Notes: generated from the sequence alone by a model not told the origin. Shown: positions 1 to 13,944, counted from the stretch's first letter. The stretch is 64,000 bases of DNA from Ophiodon elongatus (GCA_016806645.1 JACSYO010002128.1:578501-642500); one strand, 5' to 3'. Translations and numbers: made by a program.

Positions 1-591
1 AGAGATGCACAAATAACACTTTTTTTCAAACAAGTACTTACATTTGAGTAATTGCCGGTATCTAGAAATGATATGAGTACTTAATAACATTACAGTTTCA
101 ACAATTACTTTGAAAACATGATTAATTCTTATCAGATGCTCCTCACTTTCTGACTGAAACAATATAACATTCAACATGATGCAGTTGCTGACATTTTAAC
201 ATTCATCGTGTTCAATGGACTTGTATAGCGCCTTTCTAGTCTTTCTAGCCCTAAGCACTTTAACACTACATGTCATTCACCCATTCACAACCATTCATAC
301 ACTGATGGCAGGCTACCATGGAAGGTGATAAGTGCCTTGCCCATGGACACTTCTGATTGAAGGACAACCTCTACCTCTGAGCCACAGCCGCCCCTGTCAG
401 TTAAACGGTTAAATCCATTTAACCTGTTTGTACATCAGGTTATCGTTGCAGCTGGACGGCTTATTAGGCTCAACTTTCAAGAGGTTAACCTCACGTCATC
501 TTAGTGGTATTGGATGTTGTTGTATTGGGGAAGTTTTACGAGTAGATGCGCACAGTCGAAGACCAGATACTGGTATCGGTGCATCCCTAGT
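1..591. repeat. hAT-type non-autonomous DNA transposon relic, interrupted by a SINE
   Basis: The right end, near 565-591, carries a terminal sequence reading TATCGGTGCATCCCTAG, the reverse complement of the AGGGATGCACCGATA terminus common in fish hAT-like elements. The window opens with the related sequence AGAGATGCACAAATA, so the element appears to span the first 591 bases and may start just before the window. A SINE lies inside it at about 213-397. A third related terminus, CTAGAGATGCATAACAAAT, occurs alone at about 1008-1027. The family assignment comes from memory of fish repeats and was not searched. Confidence 0.5.
213..397 (-). repeat. tRNA-headed fish SINE (degraded copy)
   Basis: Read on the minus strand, the element starts with GGGGCGGCTGTGGCTCAGAG, resembling a tRNA 5' half with an A box. 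It continues through the CACTAAG/AAGCGC-type body shared with the copy at 11100-11342: CATTCACCCATTCACA and TTGTATAG are recognisable in both. Compared with that copy it has lost part of the B-box region. It lies within the hAT relic and is therefore the younger insertion. Confidence 0.55.
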
Positions 592-3500
592 CTTTCTCAT
601 CTCATCCAAAACACATTTTACATTAGCTCTAAAGTGACATTACAAAGCAGTGCTGTCCTTCTCAATTAATCAGTCAGTTGGGTCTTATCATGATCACTTA
701 ATACTTAATACTCCTTAAGGCATACAGTTCAACACAATTAAAGGTTGGGACAAATGTGTTTGAACAATTACACCTTTAAAGTTAAATATTGTCACAAAAT
801 ATAGTATATCCATTAATCTTCCACATGCACGGCATTGAGCTTGCAGCTGCAGCTCTGTTACCATGTATTGTTTGTATCTAAATATAAATAAGATGAAACA
901 GATGATCTCTGCCAATATTTTAGGTTGTCCACTGTACAGGCTATGGGTTTTAAGACCACAGTGTGGGGTATTATGAAAGGTCCATTGAGGTATAAGTCAC
1001 TGGATTGCTAGAGATGCATAACAAATATTTTTTGAAAAATTCCTACTTGAATAGATACTGTACTCATGCAATGCAGTGGTCTGCAAAGAGAATAGATGAG
1101 TGTGAGCAGCAGGATAACCTTTATGATCAAAGCAGATGAAAGACAGGAATGAACAGATGACTGATAAAGAATAACATTCAGTTTTCAGACGATGACTGAC
1201 ACTTCAGTCTTACTGTTCAGTAATAATTAAAAAGCTAAGTGAAGTTTCTCTCAATCTCAGTCTCCCTCACGACAGACAGTAAATAATAACATATTTCAGC
1301 CACAGAAATGTCTAATGGTTATCACTGTGTTTCCACTGCATGCTCCGATTCAGGTATTGACATACACTGGTTTGATCAGTCTACTTGGTTGCATATTTGT
1401 ATATTAATATATTCATATCCATTTTAATAACCTAGAGAATGTTTATCTTGATAAGAATGAAATGATATGCATGAGCATGCACACAATCAACACATTCTGT
1501 TTTCCTTTTGCAGTGACTCTAGCGCATATCACATATTGCCACATAAACAATACCATCTGTTTTGTGAACACACACACAAATAGCTCCATTTGTGCTGCAT
1601 GACCTCTTGAAGGCTGACATCCCTCCATGTTGATGTGTGTATTTCTGAGATGTAAGGGTGCATGACTTTACACACAAGAACATAAAATAAGCACTGAGCT
1701 GGGTGGGAGTGTGCCGTGTCTGTAGTAAGTCACTGCAGTAATAAACATATCACAGACGCAGAAATGTCATACTCATTTGGAAGGCTCTCGGCTGTGTAAT
1801 TGGCAAAAGAAAGAATGTATTTAACTCGGCTAAATGTCAAACTTTGATCCAACAAAAAATGCGTAAATACAAATTTAATTATTTCTCACAGAACTTAAGA
1901 AGTTACAGGGCAAAGTAAAAAACAATACACACAATAAAAGAAAAGTCTAGTGTTGTATAATGATAATGCTGTTCACTGGCTTATAATTATTAAACCAAAA
2001 AAACAGTCTGAGCGAGGTGCTATGAAACTCACCCCCGATTCTTTGGAGTTCATGGATGAGCGACAGAGTGCGAACAGTCTGATGTCTCTCACAGCAACAT
2101 AATACAGTCAGAGGACTGAGAGGGACAGAAAGTTAATGGGCATTATGTGTGCCCGTAAGTGATATGTCAGCTGGTGTGTCAATAGTGGATGTGCACACCA
2201 ATGGGAACGGCAATCCTTTCCTAAGCTCACGGTTACAGAGGTCAAACCAAAGACTTAACACATTTGTGAATGAGCATGTCTCCCTCCGAGAGCCTGCCAG
2301 GTTGAACAGGAATAGGGCCCTCCTTACACTTCTTAGTATAGAATTACAAGGCAGCAACATTCCTCAACATATCTGCTGTTTGTCCTTGAGTTGGAGAATA
2401 AAAAGATGGAGAGATGGAGACAGAAAGAGTGACAAAGTGACAAATGAGAAGCAAGCATATAAATAGAGGTAGAATGAAAGTGACTGGGGGCAAAGTATGA
2501 AATGAAATGAAGTGAAATGGAAAGTAAATGTGTGACGTTCAAGCCTGTTTATAGAGACCACTATGGCCTTTGGTCATAATCATGACTTAGAAATAGCTAC
2601 CACCTGTTGGAGTTCGAGACTCCAGTGCAACTCACAGTGGCTGGCAGGCCTCTCGTGGGAATTAGAAACAGGCCTGATTTACCAACATACATTTAGTTTG
2701 ATATGGTGACTAGAAAATCTTAGTATTTTTTTATAAAAACGTGCGCAAATCAGTAAGGATCCAAGAATAATTTATTATAATTATGCAACACAGGGTTGCA
2801 CAACGAAATGCAGTTGTAGTCCATTTGCTACACAAGAAAAACAAAACAAAAACAGTAGTGGGGCCTGAACTAATCTAGTCATTTTTATTTTTTTTTTAAA
2901 TGTGTGTTAAAAATACAGTGTGTGAATAAAGGAATAAGCGGGCAGACATTGAACACATGAACACTAAAAATTCTAAATGTATCCTATTGTCTGTCTAAGA
3001 ATGTGAATGGGGTGGGTTGTTTCATAGCAACACAGTTCTGGAGAAGACATTGTAAAGCTCTATAAATTTCAAATTTATACAAGATAGAAAACACAAATCT
3101 AGTTGGTGCAGCTGCTTAAGGAAGAAGAAAGAATACATTTCAATTACTTGTTAAATGAGGTAAGTCCATTTCGGATGATATTATTTAATGAAAGCATGTC
3201 TCTAAATGTTATACTTCAGCTTTTCAGCTAATCCAATAATATTCAATAAGGCGTGAGCCCATAAGGAAAACTAACCATCTTAGATGATGACAACAGCAAC
3301 ATCTCTACAGTACAGACCGTATTAACTTTGTAGCTTTGTATACAAATAGTTGTATCTTAAGCTTTATTTGGTTAAAAAAAATAAGGTTGCTGTTAAACAT
3401 TGTTTTTTAAATATCTCATAGTATTTAACAAATCAAAAATGTAATCATTAAATGGACAAATACTATGTATGCTGATGTTTTTTGTGCCAATTTGGTCTAT

Positions 3501-3974
3501 TTACAAGAGATAATAACCACTTTTGTGTCAGGTGGGGTGTGCCCCAGTATCATCCATTACAATCATGGCATGTACAAGCTTAGGGGTATTATCCCACTTA
3601 TATTATGGCCACTTGCTAACAAAATGTTCATCAAATAAAAGACATATTGGTGGTGCATTTACTCATGCCATAACTAATTGATCTCCCTTTACAGTTTAAA
3701 ACACTTTACAAGCTAAACCTTTAAATATAGCTCTTGGGCCTCAGAATCCCTGCTGCTTGCATTGCTAATCTAATATCTTAACAGGAAGTGATTCACTAAA
3801 ACTCCACGCAAGTTTTCAAATCAGGAGAGAAAAATAAGTAATTGCTCTAAATTTCAACGATAAGAGAATTACACTGCCTCCCGCTACACAATATTACGAA
3901 ACTGTTTAATTTAAGACCCTATTCAGAGTTTGCATTCATTTAGGAGGGCAAAATACTTTTGTTGTTCCACACAG
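592..3974. other. Gene-free stretch, probably mctp1 intron
   Basis: No convincing exon was found. The stretch is AT-rich, with a solitary hAT-like terminus at 1008-1027. A possible minus-strand exon at about 2033-2090 followed by a strong donor is discussed in the findings and is weak. Upstream exons of the coiled-coil gene that starts at 3975 should lie here or to the left of the window but could not be identified. Confidence 0.4.
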
Positions 3975-5192
3975 AAATTGGGGCAAGAAGATATCCTGAT
4001 GAAGAAGTTTGGTCAAAAGAAATGTCCCAGTTGCCCTCCTTTCAGGTACAGTCTACATGTTTTAGGCTACACATATTTTTGTGTTAAGTTATTTTCCTGT
4101 TTACTTTTAAATAATCTTATTTTAATAAAAATCATGCATATACATACAACACAAGCAATTGCTTCTGGAATATAAGTTACATGAATAACGAAAAGATGTA
4201 ATGTGTCAGTCAAGTTCATTATTTTTCCTATGTAATGACTGTTGTCTTAATGACTGGTCAGGAGGAAACAACTAGCAGCAAAAGACAGAAAGTTCTGCAT
4301 CACATGGATCAACAGGATGGTGACTAAAAAGGTGGAAAAGCAAATTGCAGAGCTGCGTTCAGAAGTTCTTCTCATGCATCATGCCCTGAGAGAGGAGATG
4401 GTGGCTGAGCTTCAGCAGCAGCTGAGAGAGCTGGTGGTGGAAGAAGCAGGGGAGAGATCCCTACAATACATCAGGCTGAAGCAAGAGCAGAGGCTCACAT
4501 CATGGTGGGAAAGGAAAATGGAGAAAGAATATGAGGAGAATGAGGATGAAAATGATGAGGCAAATTCCCTAGACTTGGAGACATTAAGCTTTAACTTTTC
4601 ATCTGTAACACCCACTGACACTGACCGCATATTGTCATTGAGCAATACACCAACATATGACCAAGGGGAAAGCTTGAAGTTTTTGTTTGATGCCTCCAGC
4701 GCTGGTGACACCAGGGATGGCTGTAATGATGCTGACAACAGCTCGCAGCCAGCTACATGTGAGGAAGAGCAAAAACAACAGATTCCATCAGATTCCGCCA
4801 CTGTTGCTGACACCAGTCAGTCGTTGAAGAAATCAGAGAAGGAAAGCTCAAGCAATCCCCTATATGTAGACTCCAGCTTCATGACCGTGGAACTAAAATG
4901 TGAGAAGAAAAGGGTCCAATTGGAAAGAACAAAAGAGGAAGAGGCTTTGCTGACAGTGAGACAATGGAATGAATGGATGGATGAACAGGAAATGAGACAA
5001 AACCATAAAGTAAAGCTAGTCGACCGACAGAATGCTGAAAAACAGGCAGGGGCAGCACCTCCTGTACCACAGAAACAGTTGACGCCAAATGTCCAAGAAG
5101 AGGACACCGTGACAAAAATTAAGACATATTTCTGTGACCTTTTTAATCCTTCTACATCTTCTAAATGGGAGAGATTAGAAGATGAGGACTGA
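3975..5192 (+). CDS. 3' part of an unrecognised coiled-coil, acidic protein gene
   Basis: Two exons were assembled. The first, 3975-4045, has a pyrimidine-rich acceptor ending CACACAG and donor GTACAG. The second, 4262-5192, has acceptor TGGTCAG and runs to a stop. They join in phase 2 to give one continuous frame with a linker FRRKQLAAKDRKFC. The second exon encodes about 310 residues. A basic, heptad-like helix (VEKQIAELRSEV, then REEMVAELQQQLRELVVEE) is followed by a WWERKMEKEYEENEDEN acidic stretch, a long Ser/Thr/Asp-rich low-complexity region, a second charged helix around ERTKEEEALLTVRQWNEW, and an acidic C-terminus. Short cysteine and proline runs (CPSCPPF) precede the helix. A polyadenylation signal follows closely, supporting a genuine gene end. 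No family was recognised. Beginning with a soluble-looking basic helix, it could be the cytoplasmic tail of a larger protein, but this is only a guess. The 5' end is missing, and the gene probably lies antisense within mctp1 intron 1. Confidence 0.6.
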
Positions 5193-8100
5193 CAGACACA
5201 TCTCAATAAAACATTTGCATTCATCTGTTTGCCATGCTTTATAAATCACACAAGAATTGGCATATTAAGTGCAATATTCAGTAAATACAACATTGCAATA
5301 AGTACAACCTCCAAGGGTGTGTTGGTGCTGCAATGTGTATCAGAGTGATTTATGAGTTGGTCAGTGGATAGGAATAGTTGGATAGTGGAGCATTTTGGTA
5401 ACATTCTGCACTGCAGAAATGTGCCTTTTTCAAAATTACCTCATATGCTCATCCTACTCCCACTTCAAAAAAACACTTGGGACACTGAGGTCTTCAGTTC
5501 TTCAAAAAGACATCTTAAATTGAGAGATATAGTCAATAGTTCACAAGGGAGAACAGTTCTGTTGCTAAACATGTTTCCAGACGCCTACATTTGTTTTCAT
5601 CTATCAGGGCAATAAAATCTTAACACACATCCATCTGAAAGCATCCCAGCATCATTAAACCTTTAGAAAATATCAGTCTTAAATCAGTGAGGTTAGAGTT
5701 ACAGAGTTGCATCATATCTTAGTCCAAAATCCTGCAAAGAGTCCTGACAGAGGTTTCAGATTTTCAGATTTGATCAATCTAAAACAGATCAGATTATTCA
5801 AGAATATAGTGTGAAACATTAATGCCCAGTGGAAACAACTGACATCATGTAATCTGAGGTGCCTTTAATCAAATGATAAAAACAAGTGCTCAGTTAAAGG
5901 ACTTCTTAAGAGGAATGATTTTCTAGTGGGTGCTCTAAAGAAGAAAAAAAAGCAATTGGCAAGATAATTACACAGGCTCTTTATAGTGGAGAAGAAATGC
6001 AGCAGGGGAGCTGCCTGGCTTCTGTAGTATTCAGGATCCAGTCCAAGATATGGGATTAGCACCACATTGAGAATGGACTATGTTGTAAATAAGAACATGC
6101 TTACTTGAGCAACCATACACAAATCCTACTGTGTGTGTGTGTAACCAACAATTGTAAGCTTGTTTGCAAAGCGCCTGAGAACATAAACAAATACATTCGG
6201 GATTTATATTCTAAACAAAATAAACCTGCAATATCCTCCATTCATTGTGCACCACTTTCTCAAAACATCCATCTCCACAAGGAAACAAATACTATATTAT
6301 ACTGTAATATTATAAATTGTTATATTTTAATGTACATGAAATATAAGAAACCAGTCTATTAATGAAACCGCGTACTGAATAAATAATGTAGATTATGAGA
6401 AACTCGCCTAGATTATATTTTTCAACGTAAACAGAGCAATCAAAGTAGCGCTAAAACATAAATGGCTCCCAAAGACCATGTTTACCATTCCACTCGTCTA
6501 CAGAAGGTGTAATGTTTGTTACTCCTGACCTTAAAGCCTGTTTGACTGCCAGCTGGTTCAGAATACTAAGATTAGGTTACAACCACATTCCAGGGAGGAA
6601 AAAAACACAATCATGATTTCATTTCCATCAGACTAACCTAATGGCACCTGTGTAGAGAGAATATGATTTATGCATGGATGATGTCCTCTAATTAAGATAA
6701 CTTTTTTAAAGTTATTGGACAAATGCCTTTTAATCTAAGAGACGGATAGTGCAGAGTGTGCAGAAAGTGGATGGCTTAATGGAAGGCTAAGCATCGCATC
6801 CAGCCAGCCAAAACCCACTCTAATCACGACCTGCCAGTTTCCCCTCTCTTCTCTCTAGAGATCCACATCAGCACCAGTAGGTGGCACTAAGTACCTTCCA
6901 AGCGCCAGCCAAATTCTGCAGCAAGATCGGCAGCCCGAATAGAGAGTAGTTCACATTGATTACAGCCCATCAGCTCTCTCTCTTAAGTATGATAGACTCT
7001 GATTTCATCCTGTCAGTTTCAGCCTGAGCTGACCACCAGCTGCTCCCCAGTCTGCATGTAGAGACAGAATGAAAGCACAGAAATACTGGAGGGATGTTGA
7101 TGTCTGTTATTTTCTCTGATGTGGATAGCACTTTGGTAATGTGATGATCGTGGGCCCAAATTATGTTGCTCTTAAACAGTCAGAGCCCTGAATAAAATCA
7201 TTCAGCCGGAAAGATGACAGAGACAGGGAGGCTCCACAGAGACCCCCACTGAACTGATGGGCTTTCAGGGACTGAATGACTCTAAAGACCTGAATTAAGA
7301 CTGTTAAGCTGTAGTTTATCCGATGTACTGAATTAAGTAAAATTAATGAGGCAGACATGGAGAGCACAAAAACAATTAATCTATACAAGTGCATTTGCAT
7401 TTTAAAAAAATCAACTGCGTTTATTCCTTGGTATAATTTTTTATCAAACCCTCTCCCTCGAACGCCATGTCAATCACGTCACAAAAAAACGCCTTCTTTC
7501 ATCTCAAAAGAACTCTCAAGGTCAATTACAAATGTCATGACGGTGAGTAAGAAGACAAATATTTGGTAGAGCATAACTGTAAAGCCTTATGACGTACTAC
7601 ACCGTTACTGGCAACAAAACACTATTCTTGTCTCACTGTTTCAACAGTTTATGTGTCAAAGCTACATAAAGATAAATCTATAATCCAGACTGAATTAATT
7701 TGATTATTTTTACCTAATACTACGTGGCTAAATGCTTGCCAGCTGACCTGCTGTCCCTGAAGTATTTCCTGTTCCCTCATATCACTTGATTTCTTTTAAA
7801 ACTTCCCAGAGTGGAAAACGTATGTTTCTCAAAGGGTGAAGTCTGGCTGTATCATCGGGCACTGAGCCGAAATGGACCCCCCCATCACCACCACCCACAC
7901 ATATACACTTTCTCTCTAGGCTTTCTGATGAGCCACTGACAACAACGAAACAATGTACAAAACCACAGCAAGGTAAAAAAATAAATAATAATAAATGACG
8001 TGACCATATCTGTATCATACTGATCTCTTACACTATATCTCACCAGTTAAAATAGTGTATCAAGACAGTGGCAGTCATGTGTCTGTGTGCTATATGTTGG

Positions 8101-11099
8101 CAGGCCAACAGGCAAAGAATCGGATAGCTGTTTGAGTTGAGGTAGCCTGAATCTCTATCACCTTTGTAAGAAAATTTTATTTGCTACATTATCTTATCTG
8201 TTGTGTTTGACCGGGTATGTTTCATGGCATTAATAAAAGAACTGGATGGGCTTTGTCGTGATTGATCATATCACACTTTCCTGTGCTCTTATCGAAAACA
8301 AAACAAAAATGTAACCTCACTTTTCTTCTAGTGGTGTTCCAATAAGAGCATCTGTTTGACCCTGACCTTCGCACTTATTATTGGCTGCAAGTCATTTTGA
8401 CAATTTAGGAACCTCCCCTGAGTAGTTTTAAGCATTATAGGCATCAGTTAAGTGCTTAAAATGAAAATGTCGTCAATCACTAAAGTATACTCTTTTTGCA
8501 AAGTATAATCAATAAACTCAGTGGACCAAATCCCTCAGCTATAGCTGAGCCCCTAGCTGTAGATTTAGAGAGACATTTATGTTTGCCTTGAGCAAACTGA
8601 ACCTCACTGTGGAATCAAAAAAACTTCAACGTAAACCCTGTTAAGTGGGGAAATTATGGATGTCTCACACTCAATCGACTCAAGAACACTAAACCAAACA
8701 CCCAGAGAGAGACACACTTAAACATGCACAAAACGGCAAAGCTATTCAGAAGCCAAAGCTATGAACACACAAACCTAATTGTAATCACCCCATTCCTTAA
8801 TGTAACCTCTGTCTCACAGATTGTCACTTGGTATATTTAAAATATCAAAACTGAAAGAGAAAAGGAAAAAAAAAGAAAAAAGAGAATTGAAGAAATACTG
8901 TCTGTTTGCCATCATCCATTAAACAAATATCAAAAAAACTCGTACTAATGTTGTCAAGTTTGGTACTTCTCACATTCACGTTAAATTAAAAATCCTTGAA
9001 AACTAAAATCAGTACAGCCACATCTTAAGGTGCCTATTTGTATTGTAACATTTTCATTTGGCAGTTTTTCAAAGCAAGTGGCACTGCTGTAAAAATTGGC
9101 AGGCATGAAAGTTCTACTCTAAATCAGTCTTATAGCTGGTCAGATCCACTTTCTTATGCAACGACCAAATTCACTGAATACCAGGCTTTATTGAAAAGAA
9201 ATCCAATGGAAACATGTGAGGTGGAAGTAGATAAATGGTTCCCCGTTGCAAATATTTCCACAACTCACACTCCACAATACCCGAGTATCAACAACCCTCG
9301 TTCAGTCTTTGCCTCTGTTGCTCTCTCTCTGGATCAATACCGTGGCTTTTAAACTGATTACAATGACTGCCCAAGAAACCTTGAAACTGAAGTTCTTATA
9401 CTTGAACTGTAATTTGTTATTTTAAAAGATTTTTTGCAAAGTTACTGTTGTAGGATTTACTATTTTAATGTTAAAATACCAATTCGGTACATTTATATCC
9501 ATTTATTTATTTGTTACATATTGTTTTACAAAGGCCTGTCGTTGCTTTACATGATTATTGTATTAGGTGTGATGCCATTATTGAGGGGAAATTAATGCTA
9601 TAGAGAGGACAAAACTTCTATAATTTGTACAGAGCTGCAGACCACTGTCAGGATATTTAGTTTGGTAACAGTTTGAGTTTGGTAGATGTGTGCCAACTAG
9701 GCTAATGTGAAAACTAAATGAGAAATAATTTAAAAGTCTTGAGAGGGTTTTAGGTACAATGGGTCACATTCATGGTCCAACAAAATGGATATTTATTGTG
9801 CAACATACATTGCACATAGAACACAACACCCCAATCATTAAGTGGGATAATAGGAAGCACACATGACTTTGTCCTAATATGCAGTGCATCCAATGCACAG
9901 CCATGCTCCCATATTGATCTTAATGGGCTGCAGCGACACTTATGACTCACACATTTGTGACAGCTTCATCCACGCTACAGAGAAACTCATTTGCAAATAT
10001 TCAATATCCACTCCCCACTGAGGAAGTGGGGTCTGCATTGAGTTGCAAATTATCGATTTGATTAGCATGAGGAGTAGGAAAAATATCCCACAGCCTTTGG
10101 TTACCATGTGTTTTGTATGGAAAGAATGGCCCCAGCCCACCTGTGCCATATTATTGTTGTCCGTCTGTCTCTGTCTGCCTGGGTTTGTCCTTGCTTTCAT
10201 CTTGTGCATTGGACCCATTTACAAAAACTGTCATAACTCAGTTGCTAGGTTATTACATTTCAAGAGTGTCAGGGTTGGAGGTTTGAGAAAGATAGCTGAC
10301 ACAGACGCTTTGCTTGGGCTCTTATACAATAAAATTACATATTCAGGCAACTTATCCTTTTACTCAAATAATACAAACTATCCGTCTCTTGAGGATCAAC
10401 AATAGCAAGCCATCGTTGGATGTTATCTGTAATTTGACCACCCTCCCTACACATATACATAAACACACATATCCTCTCCTACGCTGGGTCACCGCTTTGG
10501 TCTGACTCGACTCAGTGATGATTAATCTATGTATGAGGGCATACTTAAGAGATAGAAAGCTGATTCCCTGGCTCCATCTATTGATTTAAAGGTTGATCCA
10601 GCTCTACCTGCTCTCTTGTTAATCTGACTGACAATCATGTCTGCCACAATTCTTGGCCTTTGTTTTTTATACATATATATAAAAATGATATATATGCATG
10701 TGCTTGAGACTGGAATGAGACCAGCTAAGATGTAGAGAACAACGCTAGAGGGTAACACAATGTCACAGTGCAGAGTTCCTGCAATACACAAGCTGTTCCT
10801 CTGACAGGCAGGGACATATTTTGGATTATTAAGGGAATTATCATAGAGGCTAAGGGGATGGAAGATGTAGATAATGTAGATAAGGTTATCCCTCAATGAC
10901 ATACTGAGGAGTGGTGGAAGGAAAAGGGGACCCTTTTTTACCTTGCTGCAGAAATAATTTAGACAAGGTATACAGAATGATTGAACACCAAAGAAAAGCT
11001 TAATTAAAACAGAATAAAAAAAGATTGCTTTTGATCAAATTACAGTGGATCTGGCTGTTGTATTTAGTGCTGAAAGGCTTAGCTGACATTTGAAAATAA
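5193..11099. other. Gene-free stretch, probably mctp1 intron
   Basis: No exon with paired splice sites and coding character was found on either strand, and no structural RNA. Open frames such as 9038-9352 (+) and 10043-10405 (+) have no family resemblance, no splice context and AT-rich codon use, and look like chance. Confidence 0.45.
5205..5210 (+). promoter_or_regulatory. Polyadenylation signal of the coiled-coil gene
   Basis: A canonical AATAAA lies 13 bases after the stop codon of the coiled-coil gene, so its 3' UTR appears very short. Confidence 0.6.
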
Positions 11100-11342
11100 G
11101 TTAAATGGTAAATGGTAAATGGACCTGTACTTGTATAGAGCTTTTCCAGTCTTCCGACCACTCAAAGCGCTTTGACACTACATGACATCATTCACCCATT
11201 CACACACCGTAGGGACAGCTACGGGAGCAATTTAGGGTTAAGTGTCTTGCCCAAGGATACATGGACATGGGCTAGTGGAGCCGGGGATCGAACCGCAGAT
11301 TGAAGGACGACCCTGCTCACCACTAAGCCACAGTCGCCCCCT
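11100..11342 (-). repeat. tRNA-headed fish SINE, nearly full length
   Basis: On the minus strand it begins GGGGGCGACTGTGGCTTAGT, with an A-box-like region, followed by a B-box-like GGTTCGATCCCCGGCTCC at about 11277-11294. A body containing GGGCAAGACACTTAACCC follows, and the tail consists of repeats of TTTACCA (TAAATGG on the plus strand, 11103-11124). The tRNA-like promoter head plus simple-repeat tail identifies a Pol III-derived SINE. A degraded relative lies at 213-397. Confidence 0.7.
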
Positions 11343-13944
11343 AAAGGTAATAATCAGTGTGAGGATTTGCAGCTTTTCTGTATCTTATCATTATAAACTG
11401 ATAAGCTGTGGCCTTTAACATTTTGTTCAGACAAAACAAGCATTTGGAAGACAAAAATTAAGCATATCATTTTAAAATTGAATAATAATAATAATAATAA
11501 TAATAAGCATGCTGTGCAGGAAAGTTCACCTTTAGATTTATACATTTTGTATGTTATCAGAATGTTATAACATAATAACATCATAAACCTCAAGTGGTGG
11601 CTAGCTTTTGAATTTAAATACTCCCAAAGTTTTAAAGTTTCAACCACCCGTCTCTGCCTTGTGCTTTGATTTTCTCTTTCCTCCACTTTTAACTCATGCA
11701 GTCACACTATGGGTTCTTAATTAACATCCATGGATTTGTTTACTGCATGGCTCCATGATTGCATGGCTAAAACAAAGCATTGAGGCAGGTTATTTGAATC
11801 AAACACTTCCTCCAGTTATTTGAAAAAAACATCTTTAAAAAAGAAAAAATATGGAAAGAATCTGATAAGGCACTGAAATGCCCTGAGGCACAAAAATTAT
11901 TAAATGACTCACAATAAAAAAAAAAAGGCTATGTTATTCAATGTTCAATGTTTTTCCAGGGTAATAAGCAGAAATCAATAAAACAATGTGCTGTCAGGTC
12001 AATAGTTTAAAGCACATCTAACAGATCAATAATACAAAGTGTATACAAATCTGAAGCAAAGGGGTTGGGCATACACCTCAGCTTCCAGGCTCTTAGGAAA
12101 CAACAACTGAGCCACTATACCATCTCCTTAAACTTAAATTGAATCTAAATTAGCTGCTAACATTTTGCACTTGTCTACAGGTGAAACCACTCGAATCCTG
12201 TATCACAGGTCGTTTGCAGATTTCCATGGCAGAGAAACAGGCACACTCGGATGTGTGGGAGGCAGACACGAGCCACTACAAGATACTTAATCACAAAGTG
12301 AGAGCAAAAACCCATCAACAATCCCAAATGGTGTCAGTCATACTTTCACCAATGTGGAAATGTTTTTTTCTTTTTCATAGCAGCTTCGAGGTCAGCATCA
12401 ATCATGTGACTGTCAGTGTGTGTAAGCTTGTCAGTGTTACAACCATCCCCTGGGCAGTAATGAATCCTAATTTAAACTTCCACCAGGACACTTCCAGAAC
12501 GAGGCCACAGGCTGTTTCCAAGTGGCCATGATGCTGTCCCCACCACTCAAAAACAGCCACGAGCGAGACACGTATTCCTACAGGACATCCAAACATGGCT
12601 CATTTCCCAGTAACTGCATTATCAAAAGAGGACAATAACTAAAATCATCCCAGAGTTCCAGCATGGTACGGAAAATGTACTGAGTTCCCAAACCTTTTGA
12701 ACAATTGTATTTAAATGAGGCATTGAAGATAGACAAATCATGATTCTAGAGGGTCTAAATATATGCCGGGTTACTGACCAGTTATTTATTCAGACACTGC
12801 AGTATTTAGAAACCTTTTAACAACAATGTACTAACTCAGTGGTTTAAAAGGGATGAATGAAGCACTTGTCCAGGCCATGTTCTTCCAAAAGCAGGTGTAT
12901 TATACATTACCATTCACCCGGTCCGATGAATGAAATACCCACTTGGCATATTTTACATCAGATATATTTAGCATTAGGCTTTGAGTGTATAGTCTCTGTG
13001 ACACAAAAACCTACTTCCCTGGTTCACGGGCGTTAAATTATTGTAAAGTACTCCATATGAGCTGAGCAGAAGAAAGGAAGGAGGGAGGCATTGATTGAGA
13101 ACTGGAAGCACAGTACTGAATCTCAGAGTAACAGCACAAAATAAATAATTGCAACCAGTCCGGACAGTTGTCAATATTATTTTAGTAGACTATTGTTGTA
13201 CTTGTCACTGGGTTTCTAGCAGGTCACTCAGGTAATGATACAAGAGATTAAAAAAGGTTAGAGACCTAACAACACCGGAGAAGGACAGAAGAGTGTTTAA
13301 TCAAAACGGTTTAGCTCAACTGACGCAAGCACTGGAGACACTCTAATCCATCACTATGTTGTATTCATTTAGTGGAGTTGACACCAGACTTGAATAATGA
13401 ACCACTTTGCTTCAGTGCAAATACGCATGTATGAAAAACATATTGAAACCTTTGTAGATCAAATAAAACCTGTTAGCCTAAAATGGAAGAAGAGACTAAA
13501 AAGGCATAATTCCTACAAAATAGGAAATTTACAATTAGAGAGACATAATGAGGAATTCACATGATGAATACATTACCAATACTAACTCTTCTCCAAGTGG
13601 AAAAACCGATATCAGGACACAATATGTAGGCATATTTGTCTATTGCTTCAAAATATATAAAAAAAAGTAAAATATGGAGTGCGCAAAAGAGACTGGAACA
13701 TTATATCTGTAAAACGACTAATAATTTTCTATTTTAGCAGGTGCTTTCCTCTATCATGTTGTAGCCTTCACTCTGGGCTACAGAAATGCACACACATTAA
13801 AATCTAACATCCCTGCATTGCAAGGAAAAATGTGCTTATTGTTTTTCTTCATTGAGTCAATAATGAAATTACTTCCAGAACCTTCCACCAATTACTTTCT
13901 AAATCAAACTGGCCAATGGTTTGTTCCATATATTCATCCATATA
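11343..13944. other. Gene-free stretch with a short (AAT)n tract
   Basis: A perfect AAT microsatellite of about nine units occupies 11481-11506. Otherwise no gene, RNA or recognisable element was seen. The minus-strand open frame at 11354-11686 is built over this microsatellite and AT-rich sequence and is not credible. Confidence 0.4.

Noticed and set aside
2149..2466. Plus-strand open frame of about 105 residues, with overlapping minus-strand frames
   Set aside because: No family resemblance, no splice context, no codon bias, and overlapping frames on both strands.
9038..9352. Plus-strand open frame of 104 residues
   Set aside because: AT-rich, low similarity to any known protein, and no neighbouring splice sites that extend it.
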